A DNA stretch of 64,000 nt, taken from the IMG/VR virus record IMGVR_UViG_3300042402_003469, positions 1 through 64,000 of that record. The stretch is one strand, 5' to 3'. The first letter of the stretch is position 1. Every line of letters starts with the position of its first letter. The stretch is from a virus. This document shows, in pieces, positions 52,267-62,500 of this stretch. The notes below the pieces were generated by a model, which saw only the letters and a list, made by a program, of their open reading frames with translations, did not search any database and was not told the origin of the DNA. A program made the translations under genes and the position numbers.

Positions 52267-53661
52267 ATGAATTCAGGCAAAAATTTTAATTATTTAGGGG
52301 AAACTTTCCAACTACAACTTCTTAATCAAACTATCTTAGATAAAGAATTCGCTCGCTCAATTATTGATGTTATTGAACTAAATTATTTTGAAAACAAGTA
52401 TTTTAAAATCATAATTCAGATGATTAAAGAATACTATAAAAAGTACGAATCAAGTCCATCTTTTGAAACATTAGGTCAAATTGCCAAGTCAGAATTCCAA
52501 CAGGAATTAGCCGCCAGAATGGTATTAGACACAATTAATAAAGTTGCTGAGGCACCTCTTGAGGGTAGTACTTATGTTCAGGAAAAGGCATTGAAATTCT
52601 GTAAACAACAAGAGTTACAGAAAGTGATGACAAAGGCTCAAAAAATCATTGATGGGGGTGAGTTTGAAAACTACGACACATTAGAAGAAATGGTTAGTAA
52701 GGCCTTACAAGTCGGAGAAGTAGATAAGGGAACTGAAGATGTATTTCACAATTTAGACGACGTTCTAAATGATGATTATAGACATCCAGTACCTATGGGG
52801 ATTCCAGGTATTGACAAACTACTTAAAGGTGGTTTGGCTAAGGGAGAAATCGGTGTAATTTTAGCACCAACAGGCGTAGGTAAATCTACATTATTAACAA
52901 AAATTGCTAATCACGGGTTTAACTTAGGTTATAACGTATTACAAATATTCTTTGAAGATAACCCAAAGATTATTCAAAGAAAACATTTTACACTTTGGAC
53001 AGGAATTGCCCCTGATGATATGGCAAATAAAAAAGAAGAAGTAATGGAGAAAGTTACGGCAATAAAAGAATCTATGCCTAACAAATTAACTCTTAAGAAA
53101 TTACCTTCTGATACTCTAACTATGATGCAAATCAAGAATCAAGTTAGAAAAATGATTGCTGAGGGAAATAAAATTGATATGGTTTTGTTAGATTATATTG
53201 ATTGTGTTGTCCCTGATAAAAATCTTGGTGACGAATGGAAGAGTGAGGGGTCTGTGATGAGAGGTTTTGAGGCGATGTGTCACGAGTTGAACATTGTTGG
53301 ATGGACTGCAACACAAGGAAACCGTTCCTCAATTTCATCTGAAGTAGTTACCACCGACCAAATGGGTGGTTCTATTAAGAAAGCACAAGTTGGTCACGTT
53401 ATCATTTCCGTGGCAAAAACTTTACAACAAAAAGAAATGAAACTAGCTACTATCGCAATTACTAAATCTCGTATTGGTTCCGATGGTGTTGTATTTGAAA
53501 ACTGTAAATTCGATAACGAACTTATCGAAATTGATACTGAAAGTTCAGTAACATTTTTAGGATTTGAAGAACAAAAAGAGGAACAAAAGAGAGATAGAGT
53601 AAAAGAACTTCTTGAGAAAAGAAAAGAAAGAGAGCAACAACAAAAACAAAAACAGTCTTAA
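52267..53661 (+). CDS. gp41: Replicative DNA helicase, DnaB/T4 gp41-like
   Basis: The 464-residue helicase has a helical N-terminal domain (about 1-160) and a RecA-type motor domain. Walker A is APTGVGKST (about 200-208, K206). Walker B is MVLLDYIDCV, and ATQGNRSS is the H3/sensor region. VITKSRIGSDG-like residues (AITKSRIGSDG) form the arginine-finger area. It should unwind DNA 5'-3' at the fork as a hexamer with the gp43-like polymerase. The last 40 residues are very Gln/Lys/Glu-rich (RKEREQQQKQKQS), probably a flexible tail. No separate primase was seen in the window. Confidence 0.94.
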   Translation: MNSGKNFNYLGETFQLQLLNQTILDKEFARSIIDVIELNYFENKYFKIIIQMIKEYYKKYESSPSFETLGQIAKSEFQQELAARMVLDTINKVAEAPLEGSTYVQEKALKFCKQQELQKVMTKAQKIIDGGEFENYDTLEEMVSKALQVGEVDKGTEDVFHNLDDVLNDDYRHPVPMGIPGIDKLLKGGLAKGEIGVILAPTGVGKSTLLTKIANHGFNLGYNVLQIFFEDNPKIIQRKHFTLWTGIAPDDMANKKEEVMEKVTAIKESMPNKLTLKKLPSDTLTMMQIKNQVRKMIAEGNKIDMVLLDYIDCVVPDKNLGDEWKSEGSVMRGFEAMCHELNIVGWTATQGNRSSISSEVVTTDQMGGSIKKAQVGHVIISVAKTLQQKEMKLATIAITKSRIGSDGVVFENCKFDNELIEIDTESSVTFLGFEEQKEEQKRDRVKELLEKRKEREQQQKQKQS

Positions 53662-53683
53662 CAAAAATTAAATTAAAATTACT

Positions 53684-54631
53684 ATGGAAAAAATATTGGT
53701 AGAAAATCCCAACAGGTTCGTCATCTTCCCTATCGAACACAATGATATTTGGGAGTTTTACAAACAACATCAGGCGGCGTTTTGGACTGCTGAAGAAATT
53801 GACTTGACAAACGACATTCGTGATTGGGAAAATTTATCTGATAATGAAAAATACTTCATTAAAAATATATTATCATTTTTCGCGGCGTCTGACGGAATTG
53901 TAAATGAAAATTTAGCGGAGAATTTCCTTAAAGAAGTTCAATACCCTGAAGCTAAATTCTTCTACGGGTTCCAACTTATGATGGAGAACATTCACTCATT
54001 AATGTATTCTCTTCTTATTGACACGTATGTATCAAGTCCTGAAGAGAAAGATGAGTGTTTCCACGCAATTGACAAATTACCTGCGGTACAAAAGAAAGCA
54101 AAATGGGCTTTGGATTGGATTGAAAATTCAACTTTTGAGGAAAGATTAATTGCTTTTGCCGCGGTTGAAGGTATCTTCTTCTCAGGTTCATTCTGTTCAA
54201 TCTTCTGGTTAAAGTCAAGAGGAATTATGCAAGGATTATGTAATGCTAATTCACTTATTTTTAAAGATGAGAATTTACATTGTGACTTTGCAATTCATTT
54301 ATTGAATAATCACATTGAAAATAAACCAAGTGAGAAAAGAATAAGAGAAATCTTATTATCGGCATTGGAGATTGAAAAAGAATTCATTATTGAATCATTA
54401 CCTGTTTCACTTATTGGTATGAACTCAAACTTAATGAAACAATATCTTGAATTTGTAACTGATGGTTTACTAATTAAACTTGGTTGTAAAAAAGAATTTA
54501 ATGTTGAACAACCATTTAAATTTATGGAACAAATTGCCGTTGAAACAAAAGGTAATTTTTTCGAATCGAGAACCGTTGAATACCAAAAAGCAAAGTTAGG
54601 TGAATCACTTTCATTTACCGATGATTTTTAA
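53684..54631 (+). CDS. nrdB: Class Ia ribonucleotide reductase small subunit
   Basis: The 315-residue R2 protein keeps all six di-iron ligands: D70, E101, H104, E162, E196 and H199. The radical Tyr is Y108 in [13 protein letters not shown]. Characteristic blocks are [23 protein letters not shown] and [11 protein letters not shown]. The C-terminal end FTDDF is the short tail that docks on R1. It generates the tyrosyl radical used by NrdA to make dNTPs. It lies 18 bases before nrdA in the order B-A. Confidence 0.97.
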   Translation: MEKILVENPNRFVIFPIEHNDIWEFYKQHQAAFWTAEEIDLTNDIRDWENLSDNEKYFIKNILSFFAASDGIVNENLAENFLKEVQYPEAKFFYGFQLMMENIHSLMYSLLIDTYVSSPEEKDECFHAIDKLPAVQKKAKWALDWIENSTFEERLIAFAAVEGIFFSGSFCSIFWLKSRGIMQGLCNANSLIFKDENLHCDFAIHLLNNHIENKPSEKRIREILLSALEIEKEFIIESLPVSLIGMNSNLMKQYLEFVTDGLLIKLGCKKEFNVEQPFKFMEQIAVETKGNFFESRTVEYQKAKLGESLSFTDDF

Positions 54632-54649
54632 TATATAAAAAAGAGAAAT

Positions 54650-57082
54650 ATGATGTCATTAAGAATAAAAAAGAGAAGTGGAGACGACGCGTCGTTTAAC
54701 CCACAAAAAATATATCAAAGAATTAAAAGAGCGTCTAAAGGGCTTAACGTTAATTCAGATGAAATCTTTATTAAGGTGATTACCTCAGTACCGACTGAAG
54801 GTTTAATCACAACTAAAGAGTTAGATAAACTTATTTATGAAATTGCTGCGGCTTATACGGGTAGTCATCACGACTATTCAAGATTAGCTTCGTCAGTGGC
54901 AATATCTTCATACCATAAAGAGACTTCTGAGAGTTTTTCAGAGACTATGCACACATTACACGTTGAAGGTGTAATAAATGACAGGTTAATGGAGATTGTT
55001 GAGTCTTATGGTCCAAGTAATATTGATTCGGTAATTAATCACGAAAATGATTATAACTTTGATTACTTTGCTTGGAGGTCATTAATTGAAATGTACTTGT
55101 TGAAAACACCTCAAGGTAAGGTAATTGAAAGACCTCAACATATGTATATGAGGGTTGCGTTATGGGTTACTAACACTTTTGAAGAGGCCGTTGAGTATTA
55201 CAAGTCATTATCAAATCAACTTATTTCACCAGCAACACCAATTATGATTAACTCGGGAACTAAGACTCCTCAGTTAGCATCTTGTGTATTACATTATAAT
55301 GATTCAGATTCAAGAAACGGATTATTAAACACTTTCAACGACATATCAACGTATTCGTCTGACGCGGCAGGTATTGGGTTATGTTTATCTAATATTCGTA
55401 GTAAAGAGAGTAGAATTAATTCATCAGGAGGATTCGCGGGAGGATTATTGAAATATTTGAAAATTGTAAATGAAGGATTAAGATTCTTTAATCAACAAGG
55501 TAGAAGACCTGGTAGTGCTGCAATCTATTTAGAACCTTGGCATAAGGATATTATTGATTTACTTGAGATTAAAAAGAATACAGGTGCTGAGGAATTAAGG
55601 GCTCGTGATTTATTTACCGCATTATGGATTCCTGATAACTTTATGAAGGCCGTAGAAAATAACGATGATTGGTATTTGTTCTGTCCAAATGATATTATTA
55701 AAGCGGGTATTAAACCATTACAAGAATGTTATGGTGACGAGTACGAAGAAAATTACCGTAAAGCGGTTGAGTTAGGTATTGGTAAAAAAGTGTCGGCTCA
55801 AACAATTTGGAATAAAATTATTGAATCACAAGTTGAAACAGGGGTTCCTTATTTATGTTCTAAGGATAATGCTAATAGAAAAACTAACCACCAAAATATT
55901 GGGGTAATTAAACAATCTAATTTATGTAATGAAATTTATCAGTTTACTGATGAGGAGACAACTGCAATATGTACATTATCTTCTATGGTGTTGAAAAACT
56001 TTATTGTTGATGGTAAATTTGATTTTAAATTATTATACAGTGAAGTTAGAAAAGTAGTAAGAGCGTTAAACAACGTTGTAGACAAAAACAACTACTCTAC
56101 TGACAAAGGACATAAAGGTGGTTTAGAACAAAGAGCGATAGCAATTGGAACCCAAGGATTAGCTGACGTATTTTACTTAATGGATTATATCTTCACATCT
56201 GAAGAAGCTAAAAATCTTAACAAACAAATTTTTGAAACAATTTATTTCGCGGCTATCACTGAAAGTAACGACCTATGTAAAACTGAAAACAGAAAACCTT
56301 ACAAATTCTTTAATGGTTCACCTATGTCTAAAGGAGATTTCCAATTTGATATGTGGGGGTTAGGTGAGTCTGATTTATCGGGTATGTTTGATTGGGAATC
56401 ATTAAAAAATGATGTTAAAAAATACGGTGTTTGTAATTCATTATTTACGGCTCAAATGCCTGTGGCATCTTCAGCTAAGATTACAGGTTCGTTTGAAATG
56501 ACAGAACCAGCTCACTCGGCTTTATTTAACAGAAGAGTTGTTGGTGGTGAAATTATGATTGTTAACAAGTATTTGATTAACGACTTTGAGAAAATTGGGA
56601 TTTGGTGTGAGGACTTAAAAAATGAAATCATCTTTAACGAAGGGTCAATCCAAAAAATTAACTTCAATGCTTACTTAGATACTGAAGATAAAAATTACAA
56701 TAAAAAAGTTAAGAGAATTGAACATTTAATTCCGAAATATAAAACTATTTGGGAAATCTCACAGAAAGAACTTATTGATATGGCGGCCGACAGAGCACCA
56801 TTCATTGACCAATCACAATCAATGAATATCTATATGTCAAACCCAACATTATCTAAGATATCTTCATCACACTTCCACTCTTGGAAGAAAGGTTTGAAAA
56901 CACTTTGTTATTATGTTAGAACGAAGGCGATTTCGACAGGGGCAAAACATTTGGCAATGGATATTTCAAAAATGGAATCACCTAAGAAAAATGTTGAGGT
57001 ACCTAAAGTAGATTATAGTAATATGAATCTACCACCAAAACCTGAGGGTATTGAGATTGAATGTTTTGGATGTTCGTCTTAA
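54650..57082 (+). CDS. nrdA: Class Ia ribonucleotide reductase large subunit
   Basis: The 810-residue R1 protein has an N-terminal ATP cone (LRIKKRSGDDASFNPQKIYQ, to about residue 90) for dATP/ATP control. Catalytic residues include C212 (LASCVLH), the NLCNE motif (424-428, with the thiyl-radical Cys and Glu) and C441 (CTLSSM). The C-terminal redox pair is C805 and C808 in ECFGCSS, which a thioredoxin or glutaredoxin would reduce. It converts NDPs to dNDPs for phage replication. A strong terminator closes the operon 20 bases later. No thioredoxin gene is visible nearby. Confidence 0.97.
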   Translation: MMSLRIKKRSGDDASFNPQKIYQRIKRASKGLNVNSDEIFIKVITSVPTEGLITTKELDKLIYEIAAAYTGSHHDYSRLASSVAISSYHKETSESFSETMHTLHVEGVINDRLMEIVESYGPSNIDSVINHENDYNFDYFAWRSLIEMYLLKTPQGKVIERPQHMYMRVALWVTNTFEEAVEYYKSLSNQLISPATPIMINSGTKTPQLASCVLHYNDSDSRNGLLNTFNDISTYSSDAAGIGLCLSNIRSKESRINSSGGFAGGLLKYLKIVNEGLRFFNQQGRRPGSAAIYLEPWHKDIIDLLEIKKNTGAEELRARDLFTALWIPDNFMKAVENNDDWYLFCPNDIIKAGIKPLQECYGDEYEENYRKAVELGIGKKVSAQTIWNKIIESQVETGVPYLCSKDNANRKTNHQNIGVIKQSNLCNEIYQFTDEETTAICTLSSMVLKNFIVDGKFDFKLLYSEVRKVVRALNNVVDKNNYSTDKGHKGGLEQRAIAIGTQGLADVFYLMDYIFTSEEAKNLNKQIFETIYFAAITESNDLCKTENRKPYKFFNGSPMSKGDFQFDMWGLGESDLSGMFDWESLKNDVKKYGVCNSLFTAQMPVASSAKITGSFEMTEPAHSALFNRRVVGGEIMIVNKYLINDFEKIGIWCEDLKNEIIFNEGSIQKINFNAYLDTEDKNYNKKVKRIEHLIPKYKTIWEISQKELIDMAADRAPFIDQSQSMNIYMSNPTLSKISSSHFHSWKKGLKTLCYYVRTKAISTGAKHLAMDISKMESPKKNVEVPKVDYSNMNLPPKPEGIEIECFGCSS

Positions 57083-57102
57083 TTTAAAATATCACGACAA
57101 TT

Positions 57103-57130
57103 ATCCCGACACTATGTCGGGATTTTTTAT
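57103..57130 (+). terminator. Rho-independent terminator after nrdA
   Basis: ATCCCGACA and TGTCGGGAT form a perfect 9-base-pair stem with a CTA loop, followed by TTTTTAT. Confidence 0.93.
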
Positions 57131-57137
57131 TTTACAC

Positions 57138-57170
57138 TATTTATAAGAAATAATCACGACATATATTTAT
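57138..57170 (+). promoter_or_regulatory. Two TATTTAT boxes before the gp25-like gene
   Basis: Copies at 57138-57144 and 57164-57170 end 30 and 4 bases before the ATG at 57175, the same doubled arrangement as at 24653-24688. Confidence 0.5.
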
Positions 57171-57174
57171 TGAT

Positions 57175-57633
57175 ATGGCAAATGGTAAAACATATGGGAT
57201 TGCGTTCCCCTTCAACAGTTCTACTGAAGGAGACTATCTGAAACTAACTCAAACTTCGAATGATGAGATAAGGACAGATTTAATTCACCTACTTCTTACA
57301 AGAAAAGGGTCTAGATATTTTTTGCCTGATTTTGGAACTCGATTATATGAGTATATTTTCGAACCATTAGATACTCCAACATTTAACAGTATTGAATCTG
57401 AGATTCGAGAGTCGTGTGAAAAGTATTTACCTCAATTAAGAATTACCAGCATTAGTGTCAAAGCTTATGTTAGTGAAGAAACTGAAAGTGGTGGTGTAAG
57501 TTCAGGTAGTAATACTACTGAGTATAATATGCCAGGTATGGGTGCTGATGAATACACCGCTAAGGTTAAAATAGATTACGTAATAACCGACGATGTCTTT
57601 AGTAGTAAAGATTTCGTAATCTTAAATATTTAA
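57175..57633 (+). CDS. gp25: Baseplate wedge protein, gp25-like (GPW/gp25 family)
   Basis: The 152-residue protein carries the gp25 signature: LTQTSNDEIRTDLIHLLLTR, KGSRYFLPDFGTRLYEYIFE, then a helix IESEIRESCEKYLPQLRIT. gp25 is part of the conserved wedge core and helps nucleate sheath polymerisation. An acidic Ser/Gly loop near 110-120 (EETESGGVSSGSNTTEYN) is an insertion in the C-terminal sheet. It precedes gp6 by five bases, as in T4-like baseplate operons. Confidence 0.93.
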   Translation: MANGKTYGIAFPFNSSTEGDYLKLTQTSNDEIRTDLIHLLLTRKGSRYFLPDFGTRLYEYIFEPLDTPTFNSIESEIRESCEKYLPQLRITSISVKAYVSEETESGGVSSGSNTTEYNMPGMGADEYTAKVKIDYVITDDVFSSKDFVILNI

Positions 57634-57638
57634 TTAAT

Positions 57639-59480
57639 ATGGCAGAAAAAAGAATATCCTATACCGTAAGGGACTTCCAAGAAGTTAGAACGGAATTAAT
57701 AAATTTTACAAAAACCTATTATCCTGAGTTAATAGATAACTTTAACGACGCTTCTATTTTCTCCGCTTTATTGGATTTAAATGCTGCCGTATCAGACAAC
57801 TTACATTTCCATATTGATAGAAGTGTCCAAGAAACTGTTTTACAATATGCTCAACAAAAATCTTCAATATTTAACATCGCAAGAACTTATGGATTAAAAC
57901 TTCCAGGTCAAAGACCTTCAGTTGCGTTAGTTGATTTCTCAATTACGGTACCCGCAAATGGTGATAAGGATGATGAGAGATATGAAGGTATATTAAGAAG
58001 AGGAAGTCAAGTAACGGGAGTTGGACAAATTTTTGAAAACGTATATGATATTGATTTTTCGTCACCATATAATTCACAAGGTTTCCCAAACCGACTTAAA
58101 ATACCTAACTTTGATGGTAACAATAATTTGATTAGTTACACAATAACTAAAAGAGAATTAGTGGTTAATGGTATTACCAAAGTATTCAAACAAGTTATAA
58201 CCGCCAATGACGTTAGACCGTTTTTTGAGTTGTTTTTACCTGAAAAGAATGTGTTAGGTGTTACATCAGTTATACAGAAAGATGGTACTAACTATGCTAA
58301 CGTACCTACGGTGTCTGAGTTTTTATCACCCGCAGGTAAATGGTATGAAGTTGATGCGTTGGCTCAAGACAGGGTGTTCATTGAGGACTCAACAAAACCA
58401 ACTGATTTACCTGGCGTTAAAGTTGGGCAATGGGTTGTGACTAATGACCGATTTATAACTGAATATACACCTGAAGGATTTTTAAAGATGACTTTTGGTG
58501 GAGGTAATACATCTGCGGAAGACCAATTAAGGGAATTTGCTAGAAGTGGAATTGAAACTTTACCGATGCAGAATTATTTAAATAATTTCTCATTGGGTAG
58601 TACATTAAAAGCTAATACCACAATTTTTGTACAGTATAGAATTGGTGGTGGGTTAGGTACCAATATTGGAGTTAACACTATCAATCAGATTGGTACTGTT
58701 TCGTTCTTCGTAAACGGACCTTCTGAATCAACAAATACTGCGGTGGTTAATTCATTGAGATGTACTAACGTAACCGCAGCAATTGGGGGAGCGGGATTAC
58801 CTACGTTAGAAGAAATAAGAAATTTTGTATCGTTTAACTTCTCGGCACAAAACAGAGCGGTTACTATTAATGATTATGAAGCTTTAATTAGAAAAATGCC
58901 AGGACAATTTGGTGCACCTGCTAAAGTCTCTGTTGTTGAGGAAGATAATAAAATTAGAGTTAAGATATTGTCATATGATACTTCAGGTGCTTTAACATCT
59001 ATAGTCTCAAATACGTTATTAAATAATCTCGCCGAGTATCTTTCAAACTATCGTATGATAAACGACTACATTTCAATTGAAACTGCGGATGTGATTGATT
59101 TGGCCGTTGAGGTGTCAGTTGTATTGGATGCTAGCCAAAATCAAGGGGTTGTTGTTGGTACGATAATTAATAAGATTTCGGATTATTTTAATCCGTCAAC
59201 AAGACAATTAGGAGGTAACGTTAATATATCTGAAATTAATAAAATAATTCAATCTGAGAATGGGGTAATATCTTTAACTGAATTAAAAGTGTTTAATAAA
59301 GTAGGGGGAGAATACTCATCTTCAGAAACTTCAATGAAATATGCTGATTCTTCTACAAAACAGATAGAACCTACGGATAACACAATCTTCGCACTCCCAA
59401 CTCAAATCTATCAAATTAGATATCCAAATAAGGATATCACGGTTAAGGTTAAGAATTTCCAAACCGTATCAATTAGCTAA
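57639..59480 (+). CDS. gp6: Baseplate wedge protein, gp6/J-like
   Basis: The 613-residue protein is similar in length to T4 gp6 (660). The N-terminus (SYTVRDFQEVRTELINFTKT, then FNDASIFSALLDLNAAVSDN) and the block RTYGLKLPGQRPSVALVDFS are typical of gp6/baseplate J proteins. Later AITINDYEALI-like sequence (AVTINDYEALIRKMP) and the region with FNPSTRQLGGNVNISEINKI complete the family pattern. gp6 dimers form the inner ring that changes shape during contraction. It follows gp25 and precedes the giant edge protein. Confidence 0.92.
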   Translation: MAEKRISYTVRDFQEVRTELINFTKTYYPELIDNFNDASIFSALLDLNAAVSDNLHFHIDRSVQETVLQYAQQKSSIFNIARTYGLKLPGQRPSVALVDFSITVPANGDKDDERYEGILRRGSQVTGVGQIFENVYDIDFSSPYNSQGFPNRLKIPNFDGNNNLISYTITKRELVVNGITKVFKQVITANDVRPFFELFLPEKNVLGVTSVIQKDGTNYANVPTVSEFLSPAGKWYEVDALAQDRVFIEDSTKPTDLPGVKVGQWVVTNDRFITEYTPEGFLKMTFGGGNTSAEDQLREFARSGIETLPMQNYLNNFSLGSTLKANTTIFVQYRIGGGLGTNIGVNTINQIGTVSFFVNGPSESTNTAVVNSLRCTNVTAAIGGAGLPTLEEIRNFVSFNFSAQNRAVTINDYEALIRKMPGQFGAPAKVSVVEEDNKIRVKILSYDTSGALTSIVSNTLLNNLAEYLSNYRMINDYISIETADVIDLAVEVSVVLDASQNQGVVVGTIINKISDYFNPSTRQLGGNVNISEINKIIQSENGVISLTELKVFNKVGGEYSSSETSMKYADSSTKQIEPTDNTIFALPTQIYQIRYPNKDITVKVKNFQTVSIS

Positions 59481-59500
59481 GGATTTATTTATTACATTAT

Positions 59501-59569
59501 CTTTTTATGTTTAGAGTAACTTGTTTTTTCTAAACATAAAAACCAGTGCACAGACTTGAAAAACAGTCT
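59501..59569 (+). other. Leader stem-loops before the giant edge gene
   Basis: The 118-base gap after gp6 holds a perfect 13-base-pair stem (TTTTTATGTTTAG, 59501-59513, with CTAAACATAAAAA, 59530-59542). A second small stem, AGACT/AGTCT, lies at 59552-59569. The first has its T-run inside the stem and loop, so it is unlikely to be a standard plus-strand terminator. Confidence 0.5.
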
Positions 59570-59575
59570 ATCAAC

Positions 59576-59582
59576 TATTTAT
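59576..59582 (+). promoter_or_regulatory. TATTTAT box before the giant edge gene
   Basis: The box ends 16 bases before the ATG at 59599; AAAGGA between them is one of the few Shine-Dalgarno-like sequences in the window. Confidence 0.5.
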
Positions 59583-59598
59583 CGATTAAAGGAATATA

Positions 59599-62500
59599 AT
59601 GGGGAATTCGTATAGAATTAAAGCTAATCCAGGCAAAGACCAAAACTTAGTAGTTCAAGTTGACCAAGATTTTGAACAACTTGAAATATTATCATTAAAA
59701 ATTAGACAAGGAGATGTCTACCTAAGAATGTGCTCAGATTATGGGGTTATTGCGGGTAGAGTTTTTGCAAACAATGGTTATGGTATACCAAATGCTAAGT
59801 TATCAATCTTTATACCTGTTACTGACGAAGATTTAAAAAATCCTGTAATTAAATCATTATACCCTTATAAATCGGTTTTGGACACTAATGAGGATGGTTA
59901 TAAGTTTAATCTATTACCTTATCTTCCTTCTTATAGTAATCACGTTGCGACAGGGACATTTCCATCTCGAAAAGATAACTTAGTTGACCAAACAGTTGTT
60001 CAGTTATACGACAAGTATTACAAATATACGGTTCAAACAAACGATAGTGGGGATTACTTAATTTATGGTGTACCTGTTGGTAGTCACACTATTGTAATGA
60101 ATGTGGACCTATCAGACATTGGGCCTTTTTCGTTAGGTCCTCAGGATTTAGTCAGAATGGGTCTTGCAACTGAAGAACAATTTGATGGTAATAAATTTAA
60201 TTCATCTTCAAACTTTAATTCACTACCTCAGGTTATTGTAATTAATAAGAGTATTGAGGTCGCACCATTTTGGGGTGAACCTGAGATATGTCAAATAGGT
60301 ATTACAAGGACAGATTTTGATATAACCAACGAAGCTAACATTGATATTAAACCTACCGCAATTTTTATGGGGTCTTTAGTTAGTACTTCTAACTCAATTG
60401 CGATTAAACAAAATTGTGTTTCTAGAAAAGAAACGGGAAATCAGTGTCAAATGACCACAGGACCTGGTGAGATTTTGGCGATTACCCAAACAATCTTTAA
60501 CGACTCTGACGGTTTACCAATACTTGAACAAGCCAAATTACCTAACGGGGGTAAAGTTATTGATGGAAATGGGGTATGGATGTTTGACCTACCAATGAAT
60601 AATAACTACATATCAACAAATGAATATGGAGAACAGGTTATTTCCAATGACCCTAAAGTTGGTATTCCGACTAAAGCCAAATACAGATTTAAAATTAAAT
60701 GGCAACAAAGTAAGAGTATTGCTGAAGATTTTAAAAGAGGTTATTTCTTAGTTCCAAATATTAAGGAAAAAGGATGGGAGTTTTATGGGTCAGACCCATT
60801 ACGTGGAGGTCTTGGAGATTATAATGATGCGTTAACATCTTACGCTTTTGATTTAGGTTGGTCTGGGTATACAACAGGTAGTGTTGATATAACAAACCCT
60901 GAATTATTATCTTATATTAATTGTGAAGATAGATTTTATGAATTTGATTATAATAAAGTTTATACTGTTTCAGGTTTAATTGATAACTACAAGGTTGCTG
61001 GTGGTAAAGAAAAATTCTTAGCAATTAAAAGAATTGATGATGACACCTGTGAGGATAGTGTAAATAAGTTTCCTGCGAATGATGGTGTATTTCATACCTC
61101 ATTATTGTGGATAATATTAAACATATTGATTTCAATCATTGGGTTCTTAATGTTACCCGTCCTTATTGTTTATGATATTGTTGCGTTTCTTATAAATCTA
61201 ATATATTTAATTATTCAAACAGTACTTTGTGGTATTTGTGGTATTGGTTTTAGTATCGCGGTAATTAGTTTCTATCCTTTTGGTTGGATTTGTCGTTCTT
61301 TAGGTATTGATTGTGACGACCCAAAACTACCAATAAAACCATTGGATATGCCAATGTTAACTTATCCTGATTGTGAAGCTTGTAGTTGCGATGGGTCAGA
61401 CGGTAATGGTAGTGACCCTACTTCAGGTGGTGCTAATCAAACCACGGGTCAGGCTCAACAAAACCAAAATCAATTTATAACATCATTTAATACACCAACG
61501 GCCTTTGGTAAGTTAGATAACCCATCGGTATTTAATAATGTTTTTAGTAACACACTTTTTTGGTCACCATCAGATGTTCCTATTATCAAACAATTATTAG
61601 GAGGTACATTTGTTAATGGTACAAATATGACTGCTGGTGGTGTTGGGAGAATAAATACTTCTTCAGGTTTTATGGAATGTTATGATTTACCGTTTGGTGA
61701 GAGGATTAATTTATTTAATACTAAAGGTTCTTACTACAATGGTGCTAATCAGGTGAAAGTGACATACGAACCAACTTCTAACGGTCCTACTGCGGGACAT
61801 TTTGATAATGTAATTGCAATTTTAGTTAGTAAAGCGACTACTCTTAGTGCGGGTAAGATGTTTTCATTTTCAAGTCCATATTCATCTAAAGACCCTAACT
61901 TTACAGGTGCAACGGTTAATAGTATTGGAAGTACTCAGTTAACGGGTACTACGACAATACCAACTACGTTAAGTGGTACTTACGCAAGTCCGACTAACCC
62001 ATTGTCGAACATACCATTTTCATATTCGACACCTACTATGTATAACACTAATGTTAGTAAAACAATATATTACACATATCCGTCAGATATTGAGTATTTC
62101 CAAGTAATAACGGGAATGACCGTCGCTCAGTTTAGAAGTTTAGTACCTGCAACTCGTTTCGCGAATAGTTTTGGGGATATTATTGAAAGTACTTCGACTA
62201 TTACTAGTCATACGGGGATTTTTAGTGACACGGTAACTGTGACACCTATTGATTTTATATCACAAGATAGTAAGGTATTAATAATCCAAAGAGGTGTTGA
62301 CCCTAATTCATTTAGTGTTCAAACTAAATTTGACCTGAGTCGAGTTTTTGGATATACATCAATTAACCAACCAGATTGTTTAGTTATCGGGGATTATAAA
62401 GTTAACGTTCCGATTAAGAATTCGACACTACTCGCGATATCGTCACCGTTGAATATGTTTGACCACGATTTTGTTCCTGGTATGAATAACAACACTCCTA

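Noticed and set aside
59501-59542. Rho-independent terminator after gp6
   Set aside because: The stem is long but AT-only at its ends and is followed by CCAGTGCA, not a T-tract, so it is listed only as a leader stem-loop.
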